Assembly: GCF_000703165.1 (NCBI RefSeq)
Contig: NZ_JNLQ01000002.1
Span: 1,426,001 to 1,490,000 of the forward strand
Origin: Butyrivibrio sp. AE3004
Lineage (GTDB): Bacteria; Bacillota; Clostridia; Lachnospirales; Lachnospiraceae
DNA length: 64,000 nt
Direction: 5' to 3'
Shown: positions 45,247 to 55,992 of the stretch, one piece after another
How the letters are laid out: every line of letters starts with the position of its first letter
Numbering within the stretch: the first letter of the stretch is position 1
Made by a program: the position numbers and the translations under genes
Notes under the pieces: model-generated
The model's database searches: none
The model's input: the letters and a program-made list of their open reading frames with translations, nothing else
What the model was told of the DNA's origin: nothing

Positions 45247-45738
45247 GTGTTAAGTATCAGCATTATGAACATCGTATATACTGTGATCAATCTTTTGATC
45301 TTATATGTGGTGTTCAGATTATTTTTATTTAGAAGAGTAGATGAGATTCTTCAGAAAAGAAGAGAAGAAATTGATCATGCTACAGATGAAGCTGTCCGCA
45401 AGGAAAAGGAAGCGGAAGCTTTGAAAGAAAGCTATGTTAAAAAGCTTAATGATGCAGGCAAGGAATGCGATGAACTTATCGCAAAGTCAAAAAAAGACGG
45501 TTACGATGAATATGATCGCATTATTACGGATGCTAAGGAAAAGGCTGAACAGATTATTATTGAGGCAAAGCACAATGCTCAGATAGAAGCACAACGTGAA
45601 AAAGATGCATATGTTTCAGAGCTTACAGACCTTGTTGTTCATGCCGCTAATAAGATTGCCGTATCAAAGCATGATGAAGAAACAGACAAAGAGCTTTACA
45701 ATAAGTTCATTTTTGAGGCTATTGAAAAGAGCGAATAA
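45247..45738 (+). CDS. atpF: F-type ATP synthase subunit b (peripheral stalk)
   Basis: The 163-residue protein has an N-terminal membrane helix (about 8-28) and a long, charged helical stalk to the end (DEILQKRREEIDHATDEAV, DAKEKAEQIIIEAKHNAQ). The start is GTG at 45247, with GGGAGGAGA upstream. Normally delta follows b; here the next start, 24 bases on, is an alpha subunit with a delta-like extension, so b must dock on that fused domain or on an unlinked delta encoded elsewhere. Confidence 0.94.
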   Translation: MLSISIMNIVYTVINLLILYVVFRLFLFRRVDEILQKRREEIDHATDEAVRKEKEAEALKESYVKKLNDAGKECDELIAKSKKDGYDEYDRIITDAKEKAEQIIIEAKHNAQIEAQREKDAYVSELTDLVVHAANKIAVSKHDEETDKELYNKFIFEAIEKSE

Positions 45739-45762
45739 TAAAAATCAAAGGATTGGAAGTTT

Positions 45763-47562
45763 ATGGTAAACGATAATAAGGCAAGACTTCGATATTCCTC
45801 TGTTGCACCAAATGAAGGACAAGCGGAGCAAATAAAGAAAACACTTGCGAAGAAGTTTAACAATCCGGACCTTGAGCTTGAAATTGTCCACGACCCTAAG
45901 GTTGGCGGTGGATTTATTGTTAATTACGGTAATTTTGAGTATGACTGGAGTGATGATGGTCGTACCAGGCAGCTCAAGGAACTAATAGAACTTACAAAAA
46001 AGAGACAGAATACAAGTGCTGAAAACCTTGTTTCCATCATTAGAGACAGGGTAAATAATTTTGACCTTAAAGCAGAAGGCAAAGAGGTTGGAAAAACCAT
46101 CTGGGTAGGCGACGGTATTGCGAATGTGGTCGGTATAGATCATGCATTTTACGGTGAGATAGTGCGCTTTGAAGATGGAACAAAAGGAATGGTACAGGAT
46201 ATTCGTGACGATCATATCGGTGTCATCCTTTTTGGAAGTGATGAAGGAATCCGGGAAGGAAGCAGATGCGTAAGAACCTATAAGCAGGCAGGAATACCTG
46301 TTGGAGAGGCTTTTGTAGGAAGAGTTATAGATGCGCTCGGCAATCCTATTGACGGAAAAGAAGAAATAAAGACAGATGTTTACAGACCTGTCGAAGAGCC
46401 GGCTCCGGGTATTGTTGAGAGACGTTCCGTAAATGAACCGCTTGAAACCGGTATTTTGTCTATTGATACCATGTTCCCGATAGGCAGAGGACAACGAGAA
46501 CTTATCATCGGAGACAGGCAGACCGGTAAAACATCAATTGCCATGGATGCCATTCTTAACCAGAAGGGCAAGGATGTTATATGTGTTTATGTGGCTATCG
46601 GCCAGAAAGCAAGCACAATAGCAAAGCTCATAAACACCTTGAGAGAAGCAGGTGCTATGGAATATTCCATTATTGTGGCTTCAACCGCTTCTGACAGTGC
46701 GCCTTTGCAATATATTGCTCCTTATGCCGGAACTGCTATGGCAGAATATTTTATGCTTATGGGTAAGGATGTACTTATAGTTTATGATGATTTATCAAAG
46801 CATGCGGTAGCATACAGAGCATTATCGCTTTTGCTTGAGAGATCACCCGGACGAGAAGCTTATCCAGGAGATGTATTTTATCTTCATTCGAGACTTCTTG
46901 AGAGATCAAGTAAGCTTTCCAGTGATCTTGGCGGTGGTTCTATTACAGCGCTTCCTATCATCGAGACTCAGGCGGGGGATGTATCTGCATACATTCCTAC
47001 AAATGTTATTTCAATTACAGACGGACAGATATTCCTTGAATCCGACTTGTTCTTTGAAGGTATGAGGCCGGCTGTTAACGTAGGACTTTCAGTATCACGT
47101 GTTGGAAGTGCTGCTCAGACTAAAGCTATGAAGAAGGCTGCGGGAAGCATACGTATTGACCTTGCTCAATATAGAGAAATGGCTGTATTTACTCAGTTTG
47201 CATCAGATCTTGATGAAACTACAAAGAATCAGCTCCGTCACGGAAGCGTTCTTATGGAGCTTTTAAAACAGCCGCTCGGAAAACCGTATTCAATGCATGA
47301 GCAGGTTATTCTTCTGGTATGTGCAAACGGTAACAAGCTTGATTTTGTTCCTGTTAATCAGGTTAGGGATTATAAGGACAGACTTCTTAAATTCTTTGAA
47401 GAGAACAGACAGGATATAGTTGAAGATCTGGAAAAATCTAAGGATCTTTCCGAAAGTACAAAAAAGGATATTCTTGAAGCGGCGGATCAGTTTGAGAGAA
47501 TTAACAATGATCGCTTGAAGGACGAGATAAAAAAGAAGAGAAAAGTATTAACTTTGGATTAA
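45763..47562 (+). CDS. atpA: F-type ATP synthase subunit alpha fused to a delta (OSCP) C-terminal-like domain
   Basis: The 599-residue protein exceeds ordinary alpha by about 95 residues. Residues about 9-78 read like the C-terminal part of delta: [37 protein letters not shown] and [15 protein letters not shown], paralleling the delta pattern SA-PL-x-DxxLIGG-x-D-S-x-RL. From about residue 84 ([15 protein letters not shown]) a normal alpha follows: [10 protein letters not shown]-loop GDRQTGKT (250-257), and [13 protein letters not shown]. The ATG at 45763 follows AGGATTGGAAG. No separate delta gene or delta N-terminal domain exists between atpF and atpA. The alpha call is certain; the delta-like identity is a motif-level judgement. 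Confidence 0.93.
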   Translation: MVNDNKARLRYSSVAPNEGQAEQIKKTLAKKFNNPDLELEIVHDPKVGGGFIVNYGNFEYDWSDDGRTRQLKELIELTKKRQNTSAENLVSIIRDRVNNFDLKAEGKEVGKTIWVGDGIANVVGIDHAFYGEIVRFEDGTKGMVQDIRDDHIGVILFGSDEGIREGSRCVRTYKQAGIPVGEAFVGRVIDALGNPIDGKEEIKTDVYRPVEEPAPGIVERRSVNEPLETGILSIDTMFPIGRGQRELIIGDRQTGKTSIAMDAILNQKGKDVICVYVAIGQKASTIAKLINTLREAGAMEYSIIVASTASDSAPLQYIAPYAGTAMAEYFMLMGKDVLIVYDDLSKHAVAYRALSLLLERSPGREAYPGDVFYLHSRLLERSSKLSSDLGGGSITALPIIETQAGDVSAYIPTNVISITDGQIFLESDLFFEGMRPAVNVGLSVSRVGSAAQTKAMKKAAGSIRIDLAQYREMAVFTQFASDLDETTKNQLRHGSVLMELLKQPLGKPYSMHEQVILLVCANGNKLDFVPVNQVRDYKDRLLKFFEENRQDIVEDLEKSKDLSESTKKDILEAADQFERINNDRLKDEIKKKRKVLTLD

Positions 47563-47573
47563 GGTGATTTTCA

Positions 47574-48515
47574 GTGGCAAATATAAAGGAAATTCGTGAC
47601 CGAATTAGCAGTATTCGCGACACAATGAAAATTACAAATGCGATGTACATGATTTCATCCAATAAGCTTAGAAAGGCAAAAAAGCAGCTTGTTGAGACGG
47701 AGCCATACTTTTATGCCCTTCAGGCTATGATCGCGAGAGTTTCAAGGCATATTCCTGATGATGTTGAAGATATTTTCCTGAAAACCACGGATGATATACC
47801 GTTTAATGCCAGAGCAAAAGGATATCTTGTCCTGACTTCGGATAAAGGGCTTGCCGGTGCTTTTAATCATAATGTTGTAAAAACTGCCGAAAAGCATATA
47901 AGGGAAAATAATAATCTTGTGAATTACAAATTATATGTTGTAGGTGAATTCGGAAGACATTATTTTTCAAGCCTTGGTTTTAAAATTGAGGAAAATTTCA
48001 GGTATACTGCTCAGAATCCGAATTTGGACAGATCGAGAGACATTGCTTCAATAATTATTGATGATTATACCAATGGTGTTATTGATGAGGTATACGTTGT
48101 TTACACATCCATGAAAAATTCATTGTCAAGTGAAGTGAAGATGGAGAAGATACTTCCTCTGGATATCATAGAAACTGCACGAAACAGATATAGAATTATT
48201 GATGCATACAACGAAGAATTTATATTCCATCCAAGTCCGAAAGCAATTTTGGATAACATTGTTCCTAATTTTATAAATGGATTCATTTATGGAGCATTGG
48301 TTGAAACCTTCTGCTCTGAACAGAATTCAAGAATGATGGCGATGGACAACGCAAACAAAAATGCGACTTCTATGATAAGCGAACTTACTAAGCAGTACAA
48401 CAGGCAAAGGCAGGCAGCAATTACCCAGGAGATTACTGAAGTAGCAAGTGGCGCTAAAGCACTAAGAAGGGCTAAAGCAGCAAAAGCAGCAAAAGCAAAG
48501 AAGGCTGCTAAATAA
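47574..48515 (+). CDS. atpG: F-type ATP synthase subunit gamma with Lys/Ala C-terminal extension
   Basis: The 313-residue central-stalk subunit starts KEIRDRISSIRDTMKITNAM and has the C-terminal helix RQAAITQEITEVASGA typical of gamma. Canonical gamma ends a few residues after this; here it continues with a basic, alanine-rich extension of about 16 residues (RRAKAAKAAKAKKAAK). The start is GTG at 47574, with AAGGTGA upstream. The conserved ends of gamma pass through the alpha3beta3 core, so the extra tail would emerge at its top. Confidence 0.95.
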   Translation: MANIKEIRDRISSIRDTMKITNAMYMISSNKLRKAKKQLVETEPYFYALQAMIARVSRHIPDDVEDIFLKTTDDIPFNARAKGYLVLTSDKGLAGAFNHNVVKTAEKHIRENNNLVNYKLYVVGEFGRHYFSSLGFKIEENFRYTAQNPNLDRSRDIASIIIDDYTNGVIDEVYVVYTSMKNSLSSEVKMEKILPLDIIETARNRYRIIDAYNEEFIFHPSPKAILDNIVPNFINGFIYGALVETFCSEQNSRMMAMDNANKNATSMISELTKQYNRQRQAAITQEITEVASGAKALRRAKAAKAAKAKKAAK

Positions 48516-48541
48516 AAAAACATATGTTAACAAATGATTAA

Positions 48542-49963
<1,422 letters not shown>

Positions 49964-50011
49964 TGCATGGATTTTGCCGGAACTATTCTCGCATACTAAG
50001 GAGACTTTACG

Positions 50012-50437
50012 TTGAAAGCTGATAGAAAGACTTTTCGTTTACAAGTCATGTCCATAAATGGTGTTTTCTATGATGACAGAGCATCGGAAATAATTCTTCC
50101 CTGTGAAGATGGAGAGTATGCAATTCTGGCGGATCATGAAGAAATTGTACTTGCCATATATAATGGAAAAATGACTATCAGGGATTCGATTGGTGATAAA
50201 ATTGATGCTATTGTAGGTGTGGGTTCTGCACAGATAGCAAATAACAGAGTTATAGTACTTGTAGATACCGTTGAGAAACCCGAAGATATTGACAGAAACA
50301 GAGCTCAGAGAGCTTTGGAAAGAGCTGAAGAAGAAATGCGTCAGAATAATTCTATTAAAGAGTATTACACTGCGCAGGCTGCTATGGCAAGAGCACTCAG
50401 CAGACTTAAGAATTCTTCGGACTATGGAATTGATTAA
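50012..50437 (+). CDS. atpC: F-type ATP synthase subunit epsilon
   Basis: The 141-residue subunit has an N-terminal beta sandwich (FRLQVMSINGVFYDDRASEIIL, GEYAILADHEEIV) and a C-terminal helical hairpin (DIDRNRAQRALERAEEEM). The start is TTG at 50012 with AAGGAG upstream. Its stop overlaps the ATG of the acyltransferase gene by one base (TAATG). Confidence 0.93.
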   Translation: MKADRKTFRLQVMSINGVFYDDRASEIILPCEDGEYAILADHEEIVLAIYNGKMTIRDSIGDKIDAIVGVGSAQIANNRVIVLVDTVEKPEDIDRNRAQRALERAEEEMRQNNSIKEYYTAQAAMARALSRLKNSSDYGID

Positions 50438-51525
50438 TGAGAAATTATACGTTTGATAAGATTAAAGCTTGTGCATGTATACTGATTATCCTTATTCATT
50501 GTAAATTTCCGGCTGTAATAGGGGACCTGTTTGAAGCATTGGCACGTTTTGGCGTGCCGATGTTTTTTGCTATTGCGGGAATTTACCTTACAAAAGAAAA
50601 ACACCCTGATGCTTATTCTATAAGGAAAAGTGCGGGGAGAAAGTTATTTAAAACTATTGGGATAACCTTAAAAATCTGGACTATATATACTGCATATTCT
50701 TTTATATATGCAATGACAGTCGGATATGGAGCTTCTGCATGGTTCCATGAAAAATTCAATTTATTTGAATTTTCAAGACTGATTCTTTTTAACTCCGGAA
50801 AATTTATTTATGACTTCACCTATGCTTTTGATCATATGTGGTATCTGTTTGCGCTTATATATGTTTACGGACTTATATATATTTTTGCTCCTATGATGGA
50901 AAAAGCTGCCAAACCAATATCTGTAATTTTATTAGCATTTTTGTTTTTGGGAGAAGGATTACAGATTTATTATCCAATAAGACCTTTTGGAATAAATATT
51001 TCAGTATGGTACACGATAAGAAACTGGTTATTTATTGGGATACCTTTTACTTTGCTTGGATTTTGGATAAATAATGAGAAAGCAGAATTAAAGGTAAAAC
51101 AACCATTAACCCTTGGAACAATGCTTGTTATAATCGGCATTTTTTCTACGCTTATGGAATATAAAAAATGGGGACAGATAGAGGTGTATTTCGGATCGCT
51201 CCTTATTGTAATTGGACTAATAATTGTCGGCTGCTATAGGAGTGATAAAGATAAAGGTCAGATATCTGAAAACGATAAAACATTCATTGAAAAATGCCTT
51301 TCTTATATAGGAAGAGAGTTATCATCAGGTATTTATTTTTATCATGTACTGATCATATCCTTTGTCGGATGGTGCATTGACAGAACGGTTCCCGGACTAT
51401 ATGGAAATGCATTTTTTATGTATATGAGACCTGTTATTGTGATAACCATTACAATATTAATCTCTTTTTTGCTATATAAGGTGAAATTTATCACTATTAA
51501 ATCGAATAATAATTTGAGAAAATAG
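50437..51525 (+). CDS. Acyltransferase 3 family membrane protein
   Basis: The 362-residue protein has about ten transmembrane helices and the family N-terminus FDKIKACACILIILIHCKFP with the catalytic-region His, then FGVPMFFAIAGIYL. Members O-acetylate or O-succinylate surface sugars or peptidoglycan. Translation is probably coupled to atpC through the overlapping TAATG, so it may ride on the ATP synthase transcript. No functional link to energy metabolism is evident. Confidence 0.9.
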   Translation: MRNYTFDKIKACACILIILIHCKFPAVIGDLFEALARFGVPMFFAIAGIYLTKEKHPDAYSIRKSAGRKLFKTIGITLKIWTIYTAYSFIYAMTVGYGASAWFHEKFNLFEFSRLILFNSGKFIYDFTYAFDHMWYLFALIYVYGLIYIFAPMMEKAAKPISVILLAFLFLGEGLQIYYPIRPFGINISVWYTIRNWLFIGIPFTLLGFWINNEKAELKVKQPLTLGTMLVIIGIFSTLMEYKKWGQIEVYFGSLLIVIGLIIVGCYRSDKDKGQISENDKTFIEKCLSYIGRELSSGIYFYHVLIISFVGWCIDRTVPGLYGNAFFMYMRPVIVITITILISFLLYKVKFITIKSNNNLRK

Positions 51526-51593
51526 GTGACATACGTTTTATATTAAAAAGATGATGTATTTATTGATAATTAATTATTCTGAAAGGTAAAAAA

Positions 51594-54197
51594 ATGACCA
51601 GAGAAAGTTTTTGGGATTTAATTGAAAATAGAAAAATTTTGTTTCTTGATGGGGCTACCGGAACAAATTTAATGAAAAAGGGACTTCCTGCAGGTGCTTG
51701 CACGGAAGAGTGGATACTTGAAAATCCTGACGTAATAAAAGAATTACAAAAAAGCTATGTTGATGCCGGTAGTGACATTATATATGCGCCTACCTTTACG
51801 GGAAACAGGATTAAGCTTAAGAACTTTGGGCTTGAGGATAGAATTGAAGAAATAAATACAAAGCTCGTTCAAATAGCAAAAGACAGCGCTGGTGATAAAT
51901 CCCTTGTTGCAGGTGATATTACAATGACAGGCAGACAGCTTAAACCAATGGGTGACCTTGATTTTGAAGAGCTGATCGATGTTTATAAAGAACAGATTAA
52001 AATCCTTGATAAAGCCGGCTGTGATTTATTGGTTGTTGAGACTATGATGAGCCTTCAGGAATGTAGAGCAGCGCTCATTGCTGCTAAAGAAGTTTCTGAT
52101 ATTGCAGTTATGGTTACTCTTACATTTGAGTCTGATGGAAGAACTTTGTTTGGAACAGATGCCGCAACTGCTGCCATAGTCATGGAATCTTTGGGTGCTG
52201 CTGCTGTTGGAGCTAACTGCGGAACGGGACCTGATAATATGGCTTCTATTATTGCTGATATGGCTTCTGTTACATCAATACCGATAATAGCTAAACCCAA
52301 TGCAGGCCTTCCGGTTGTCACTAAAGACGGTTCAACTGAATATGATATGGAATGCGCTGTTTTTGTTCCTGAAATGGAAAAGCTGCTAAGAGCCGGCGCT
52401 TCTATAATTGGTGGTTGCTGTGGAACAACACCTGAATATATTAACGGCATATATGAAAAATACAGAGATTTTTCTGTTGACGAAGTTCTTGGCGAAAAGG
52501 AGAGCTATCTTGAATATCCGGATGGAACTTTGTTTACGAGAAAAAAAGAAGGTATCAGGTATCTTACGAGTGAACGTATGAATGTGGCATTTGGTTTAGA
52601 TGATCCATTCATGATTGTTGGCGAAAGAATAAATCCTACCGGCAAAAAGAAACTTCAGGCAGAACTTCGTGAAGGTAAGCTTGATATGATATGCGATTTT
52701 GTTTCTCAGCAGGAGGAGGATGGTGCAGCCATTCTTGATGTGAACGTAGGAATGAGCGGCATTGATGAGAAACAGATGATGAGTGATGTTCTTGATGAAA
52801 TAATACCTCTTACATCGCTTCCTTTGTGTATAGATACAAGCGATGAAGCCACAATGGAAATGGCTCTCAGAAAATATCCCGGAAGGGCACTAATTAATTC
52901 AATCTCTCTTGAAAAAGATAAGGCTGAACGTTTTCTTCCGTTAGCAAAAAAATATGGAGCAATGTTTATTGCATTACCTGTAGGACCAAAGGGGCTTCCT
53001 GGCAGTCTTGAAGAAAAACATGAAATTATTGAGCAGCTGTGCGATAAGGCTTATGAAATCGGACTCAGAAAAGAAGATATTGTTGTTGATGGCCTTGTTG
53101 CTACTATAGGTGCAAATCCGGATGCAGCTTTAGAGACTCTTTCGACGATAGCATTTTGTAAGAAAAACGGACTCGCTACTATTTGCGGATTATCCAATAT
53201 TTCATTCGGACTTCCTCAGAGAGCTTTTATTAATACGGCTTTCTTGACTATGGCTATAGCAAATGGTCTTACAATGGCTATATGCAACCCATCGCAGGAA
53301 CTATTGGTAAACAGTGCTTTTGCTTCTGATCTTCTTAGACATAAAGAAGAGTCGGATCTTCGATATATAGAAAGAATGAACAGGTACGATGGAATGACCG
53401 TCCAGGTATCCTGCGTTCCTAAGGGACAAAAGCTTGTAGCACAAAGTATTTCACAGGATGCTCTAAATCCCGCAGTTATTGATAAAAATACTAAGAATAA
53501 TGTAAAGAATAATGTTCCTTCGTCGGGAGAATACAAAGAAGAAAAGTCGCTTACGCAGATGTTTTATGACAAGGTTAAGACAGATGTCATGAAAGGCAAT
53601 AAGAGAAGCATAGAAAAAGACACTTTGGAAGCGGTAGATGCCGGATGTGTTCCAAAGACTTTATTAAATGATGTACTTATGCCTGCAATAAATGAAGTAG
53701 GTGATCTTTTTGATAAGGGTAAGTATTTTCTGCCTCAACTTATAGCAAGTGCTGAGGCAATGAAGCTTAGCATTGCAAAACTTGAACCGCTACTTAATGA
53801 AGCTGACGGCAATGAGGACAAGAAAAAGGAAACAATTATTATCGCAACAGTACATGGGGATATACATGATATAGGTAAAAACCTGGTGGCGCTAATGCTT
53901 AAAAATCATGGTTTTAATGTCATAGATCTCGGAAAGGATGTGCCGAGCGAAAAAATAGTTGATACAGCAGTTGCTGAAAATGCTTGTATTATTGCCCTGT
54001 CAGCCCTTATGACAACCACAATGCAGGAAATGAAAAATGTAGTCAGGATCGCAAAAGAGAAGTCATGTAATGCCAAAATAATTATAGGCGGAGCTGTTGT
54101 AACTGAGGACTATGCATGGGAAATAGGTGCTGACGGATATTCCTCTGATGCGGCTAACTGTGTACGTGTGGTAAAGAATATCATTCAAAATGTATGA
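51594..54197 (+). CDS. metH: Cobalamin-dependent methionine synthase without reactivation domain
   Basis: The 867-residue protein transfers a methyl group from methyltetrahydrofolate to homocysteine. The domains are: homocysteine methyltransferase (about 1-300) with zinc Cys in GANCGTGP and GGCCGTTP; pterin-binding barrel (about 330-610; VGERINPTGKK, DVNVGMSG); cobalamin cap helices (about 660-745); and B12-binding domain with HGDIHDIGKNLV (DxHxxG). The SAM-dependent reactivation domain of the E. coli enzyme is absent, as in many anaerobes, where a separate protein may do this. No B12 riboswitch fits in the 68 bases upstream. Confidence 0.94.
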   Translation: MTRESFWDLIENRKILFLDGATGTNLMKKGLPAGACTEEWILENPDVIKELQKSYVDAGSDIIYAPTFTGNRIKLKNFGLEDRIEEINTKLVQIAKDSAGDKSLVAGDITMTGRQLKPMGDLDFEELIDVYKEQIKILDKAGCDLLVVETMMSLQECRAALIAAKEVSDIAVMVTLTFESDGRTLFGTDAATAAIVMESLGAAAVGANCGTGPDNMASIIADMASVTSIPIIAKPNAGLPVVTKDGSTEYDMECAVFVPEMEKLLRAGASIIGGCCGTTPEYINGIYEKYRDFSVDEVLGEKESYLEYPDGTLFTRKKEGIRYLTSERMNVAFGLDDPFMIVGERINPTGKKKLQAELREGKLDMICDFVSQQEEDGAAILDVNVGMSGIDEKQMMSDVLDEIIPLTSLPLCIDTSDEATMEMALRKYPGRALINSISLEKDKAERFLPLAKKYGAMFIALPVGPKGLPGSLEEKHEIIEQLCDKAYEIGLRKEDIVVDGLVATIGANPDAALETLSTIAFCKKNGLATICGLSNISFGLPQRAFINTAFLTMAIANGLTMAICNPSQELLVNSAFASDLLRHKEESDLRYIERMNRYDGMTVQVSCVPKGQKLVAQSISQDALNPAVIDKNTKNNVKNNVPSSGEYKEEKSLTQMFYDKVKTDVMKGNKRSIEKDTLEAVDAGCVPKTLLNDVLMPAINEVGDLFDKGKYFLPQLIASAEAMKLSIAKLEPLLNEADGNEDKKKETIIIATVHGDIHDIGKNLVALMLKNHGFNVIDLGKDVPSEKIVDTAVAENACIIALSALMTTTMQEMKNVVRIAKEKSCNAKIIIGGAVVTEDYAWEIGADGYSSDAANCVRVVKNIIQNV

Positions 54198-54212
54198 CAT
54201 AAAACAGGTACT

Positions 54213-54241
54213 TTGCATTTCGGTGATATAAATGCGATAAT
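54213..54241 (+). promoter_or_regulatory. Sigma-A promoter of ilvB, with internal palindrome
   Basis: TTGCAT (54213-54218), a 17-base spacer and GATAAT (54236-54241). GCATTT and AAATGC form an inverted repeat from inside the -35 box to the end of the spacer, so a repressor could bind here. The leader is about 75 bases, too short for a T-box. Confidence 0.6.
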
Positions 54242-54323
54242 ATTTATATGTAAAAACGTGATTGAATTCATGATTAATTTTTGAATATTACATTTTATAT
54301 AAAAACAAAATGGAGGAACGGTA

Positions 54324-55958
54324 ATGATAGGTGCACAGGCAATTGTAAAGTGCTTGCAGGCAGAAAATGTTGAGGTTGTTTACGGCTACTCAGGTGTAGC
54401 GATAGCTCCTTTTTATGATGCACTTGGAGAAACCGACATAAAGCAGATTCTTATAAGAACAGAGCAGAATGCCGCACATTGCGCAAGCGGTTATGCAAGA
54501 ATAAGCGGTAAAGTAGGTGTGTGCGCAGTAACCAGTGGCCCCGGTGCTACAAATCTTATTACCGGAATAGCCACAGCATATGCCGACAGTGTACCTCTTG
54601 TATGTATTACAGGACAGGTAAACAGTGAACTTATAGGAAGTGATGTATTTCAGGAAGCAGATATTACAGGTGCTGCCGAATCATTTGTAAAGTACAGCTA
54701 TCTTATTCGTGATGTTAATGATATTCCAAGAATTTTTAAAGAAGCTTTTCACATTGCGAGCACAGGAAGAAAAGGGCCTGTTCTTATTGATATACCAATT
54801 GATATCCAACAGCAGGCTATTTCAAAATTTTCATATCCGGATAAAGTGAATATGAGAACCTATAAGCCAACAGTTGAAGGTAATGCAGCTCAAATCAAGA
54901 AGGTTGTTAAAGAAGTTGCAAAAGCAAAACGTCCCATTATCTGTGTAGGCGGTGGTGTTCATCTTTCCGGAGCCGCGAATGAAATCAGAAAGTTTGTTAA
55001 GGATAATTGTATCCCTGTTGTATCAACAATGATGGGTATTGGAGTAATGGCTTCCGAGGATCCATATTATTTTGGCATGGTCGGTAACAACGGAAGGCCT
55101 TGCGCAAACCGTGCGCTTAATGAATCTGATCTGTTGCTTATGGTTGGGGCAAGAGTTGCTGACAGAGCTGTTAACAGACCCGATCTTATTACTGAGAACA
55201 AAGTACTTATCCATATCGATGTGGATCCTGCTGAAATAGGCAAAAACGTGGGTCCTACAATTCCTCTTGTTGGTGATATTAAGCATGTTTTTAAGAAAAT
55301 AAATAATTTTGAGGATGAAGCGGATCTAATACACGAAAGAAAAGAATGGATTAAAACTTTAAACGAATATAAAAAGGATATGGTCGAGATCAGACCCGAT
55401 ATTGATACTGACAAGTATGTTGACCCTATGATATTCCTACACGATCTTTCAAAAAGCCTGCCGGAAGATGCCATTTATGTTGCTGATGTCGGACAAAATC
55501 AGATATGGTCCTGTAGATGGCATCTTGTTAAAGAGGGAAGATTTTTGACCTCCGGCGGAATGGGAACAATGGGATATTCAATTCCTGCAGCATTTGGCGC
55601 AAAGTATGCTGCACCTGGTAAAAAAGTTGTTGCTGTCATGGGGGATGGCGCATTTCAGATGTCAATGATGGAGCTTTCCACAATGAGACAGTATGGAATG
55701 AATGTCGGAATAATAGTGTTTAATAACGGATATCTTGGGATGGTCAGGGAATATCAGCACTATGCGCTAAATGACAGGTATAACATGGTTGAACTTCATA
55801 ACACTCCGAAACTGGATAAGATTGCAGAAGCTTACGATATGAAGTATTTACGCGCATCATCTCAGGCTGAAGCAACAAAACTGATTAATGACCTTATGGA
55901 ATGTGATGAATGTGTGCTTTGTGAAGTGGTGGTAGATCCCATGGATCTTGCAAAATGA
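54324..55958 (+). CDS. ilvB: Acetolactate synthase large (catalytic) subunit
   Basis: The 544-residue thiamine-diphosphate enzyme condenses pyruvate (or pyruvate with 2-oxobutyrate) in valine, leucine and isoleucine synthesis. It has the catalytic Glu in IRTEQNAAHCASGYAR, CAVTSGPGATNLITG, and the ThDP/Mg motif from MGDGAFQMSM to NNGYLGMVREYQ. TGGAGGAACGG precedes the ATG. The regulatory subunit gene follows after 34 bases. Confidence 0.94.
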   Translation: MIGAQAIVKCLQAENVEVVYGYSGVAIAPFYDALGETDIKQILIRTEQNAAHCASGYARISGKVGVCAVTSGPGATNLITGIATAYADSVPLVCITGQVNSELIGSDVFQEADITGAAESFVKYSYLIRDVNDIPRIFKEAFHIASTGRKGPVLIDIPIDIQQQAISKFSYPDKVNMRTYKPTVEGNAAQIKKVVKEVAKAKRPIICVGGGVHLSGAANEIRKFVKDNCIPVVSTMMGIGVMASEDPYYFGMVGNNGRPCANRALNESDLLLMVGARVADRAVNRPDLITENKVLIHIDVDPAEIGKNVGPTIPLVGDIKHVFKKINNFEDEADLIHERKEWIKTLNEYKKDMVEIRPDIDTDKYVDPMIFLHDLSKSLPEDAIYVADVGQNQIWSCRWHLVKEGRFLTSGGMGTMGYSIPAAFGAKYAAPGKKVVAVMGDGAFQMSMMELSTMRQYGMNVGIIVFNNGYLGMVREYQHYALNDRYNMVELHNTPKLDKIAEAYDMKYLRASSQAEATKLINDLMECDECVLCEVVVDPMDLAK

Positions 55959-55992
55959 TTCTTACACATTCATTTATAGGCGAGGAGGAATA

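Noticed and set aside
51526..51593. Cobalamin riboswitch before metH
   Set aside because: Only 68 bases are available and no B12-box-like element is visible.
54242..54323. T-box or leader-peptide attenuator before ilvB
   Set aside because: The leader is about 75 bases, with no stem-loop/T-run pair and no run of Leu/Val/Ile codons after a start.
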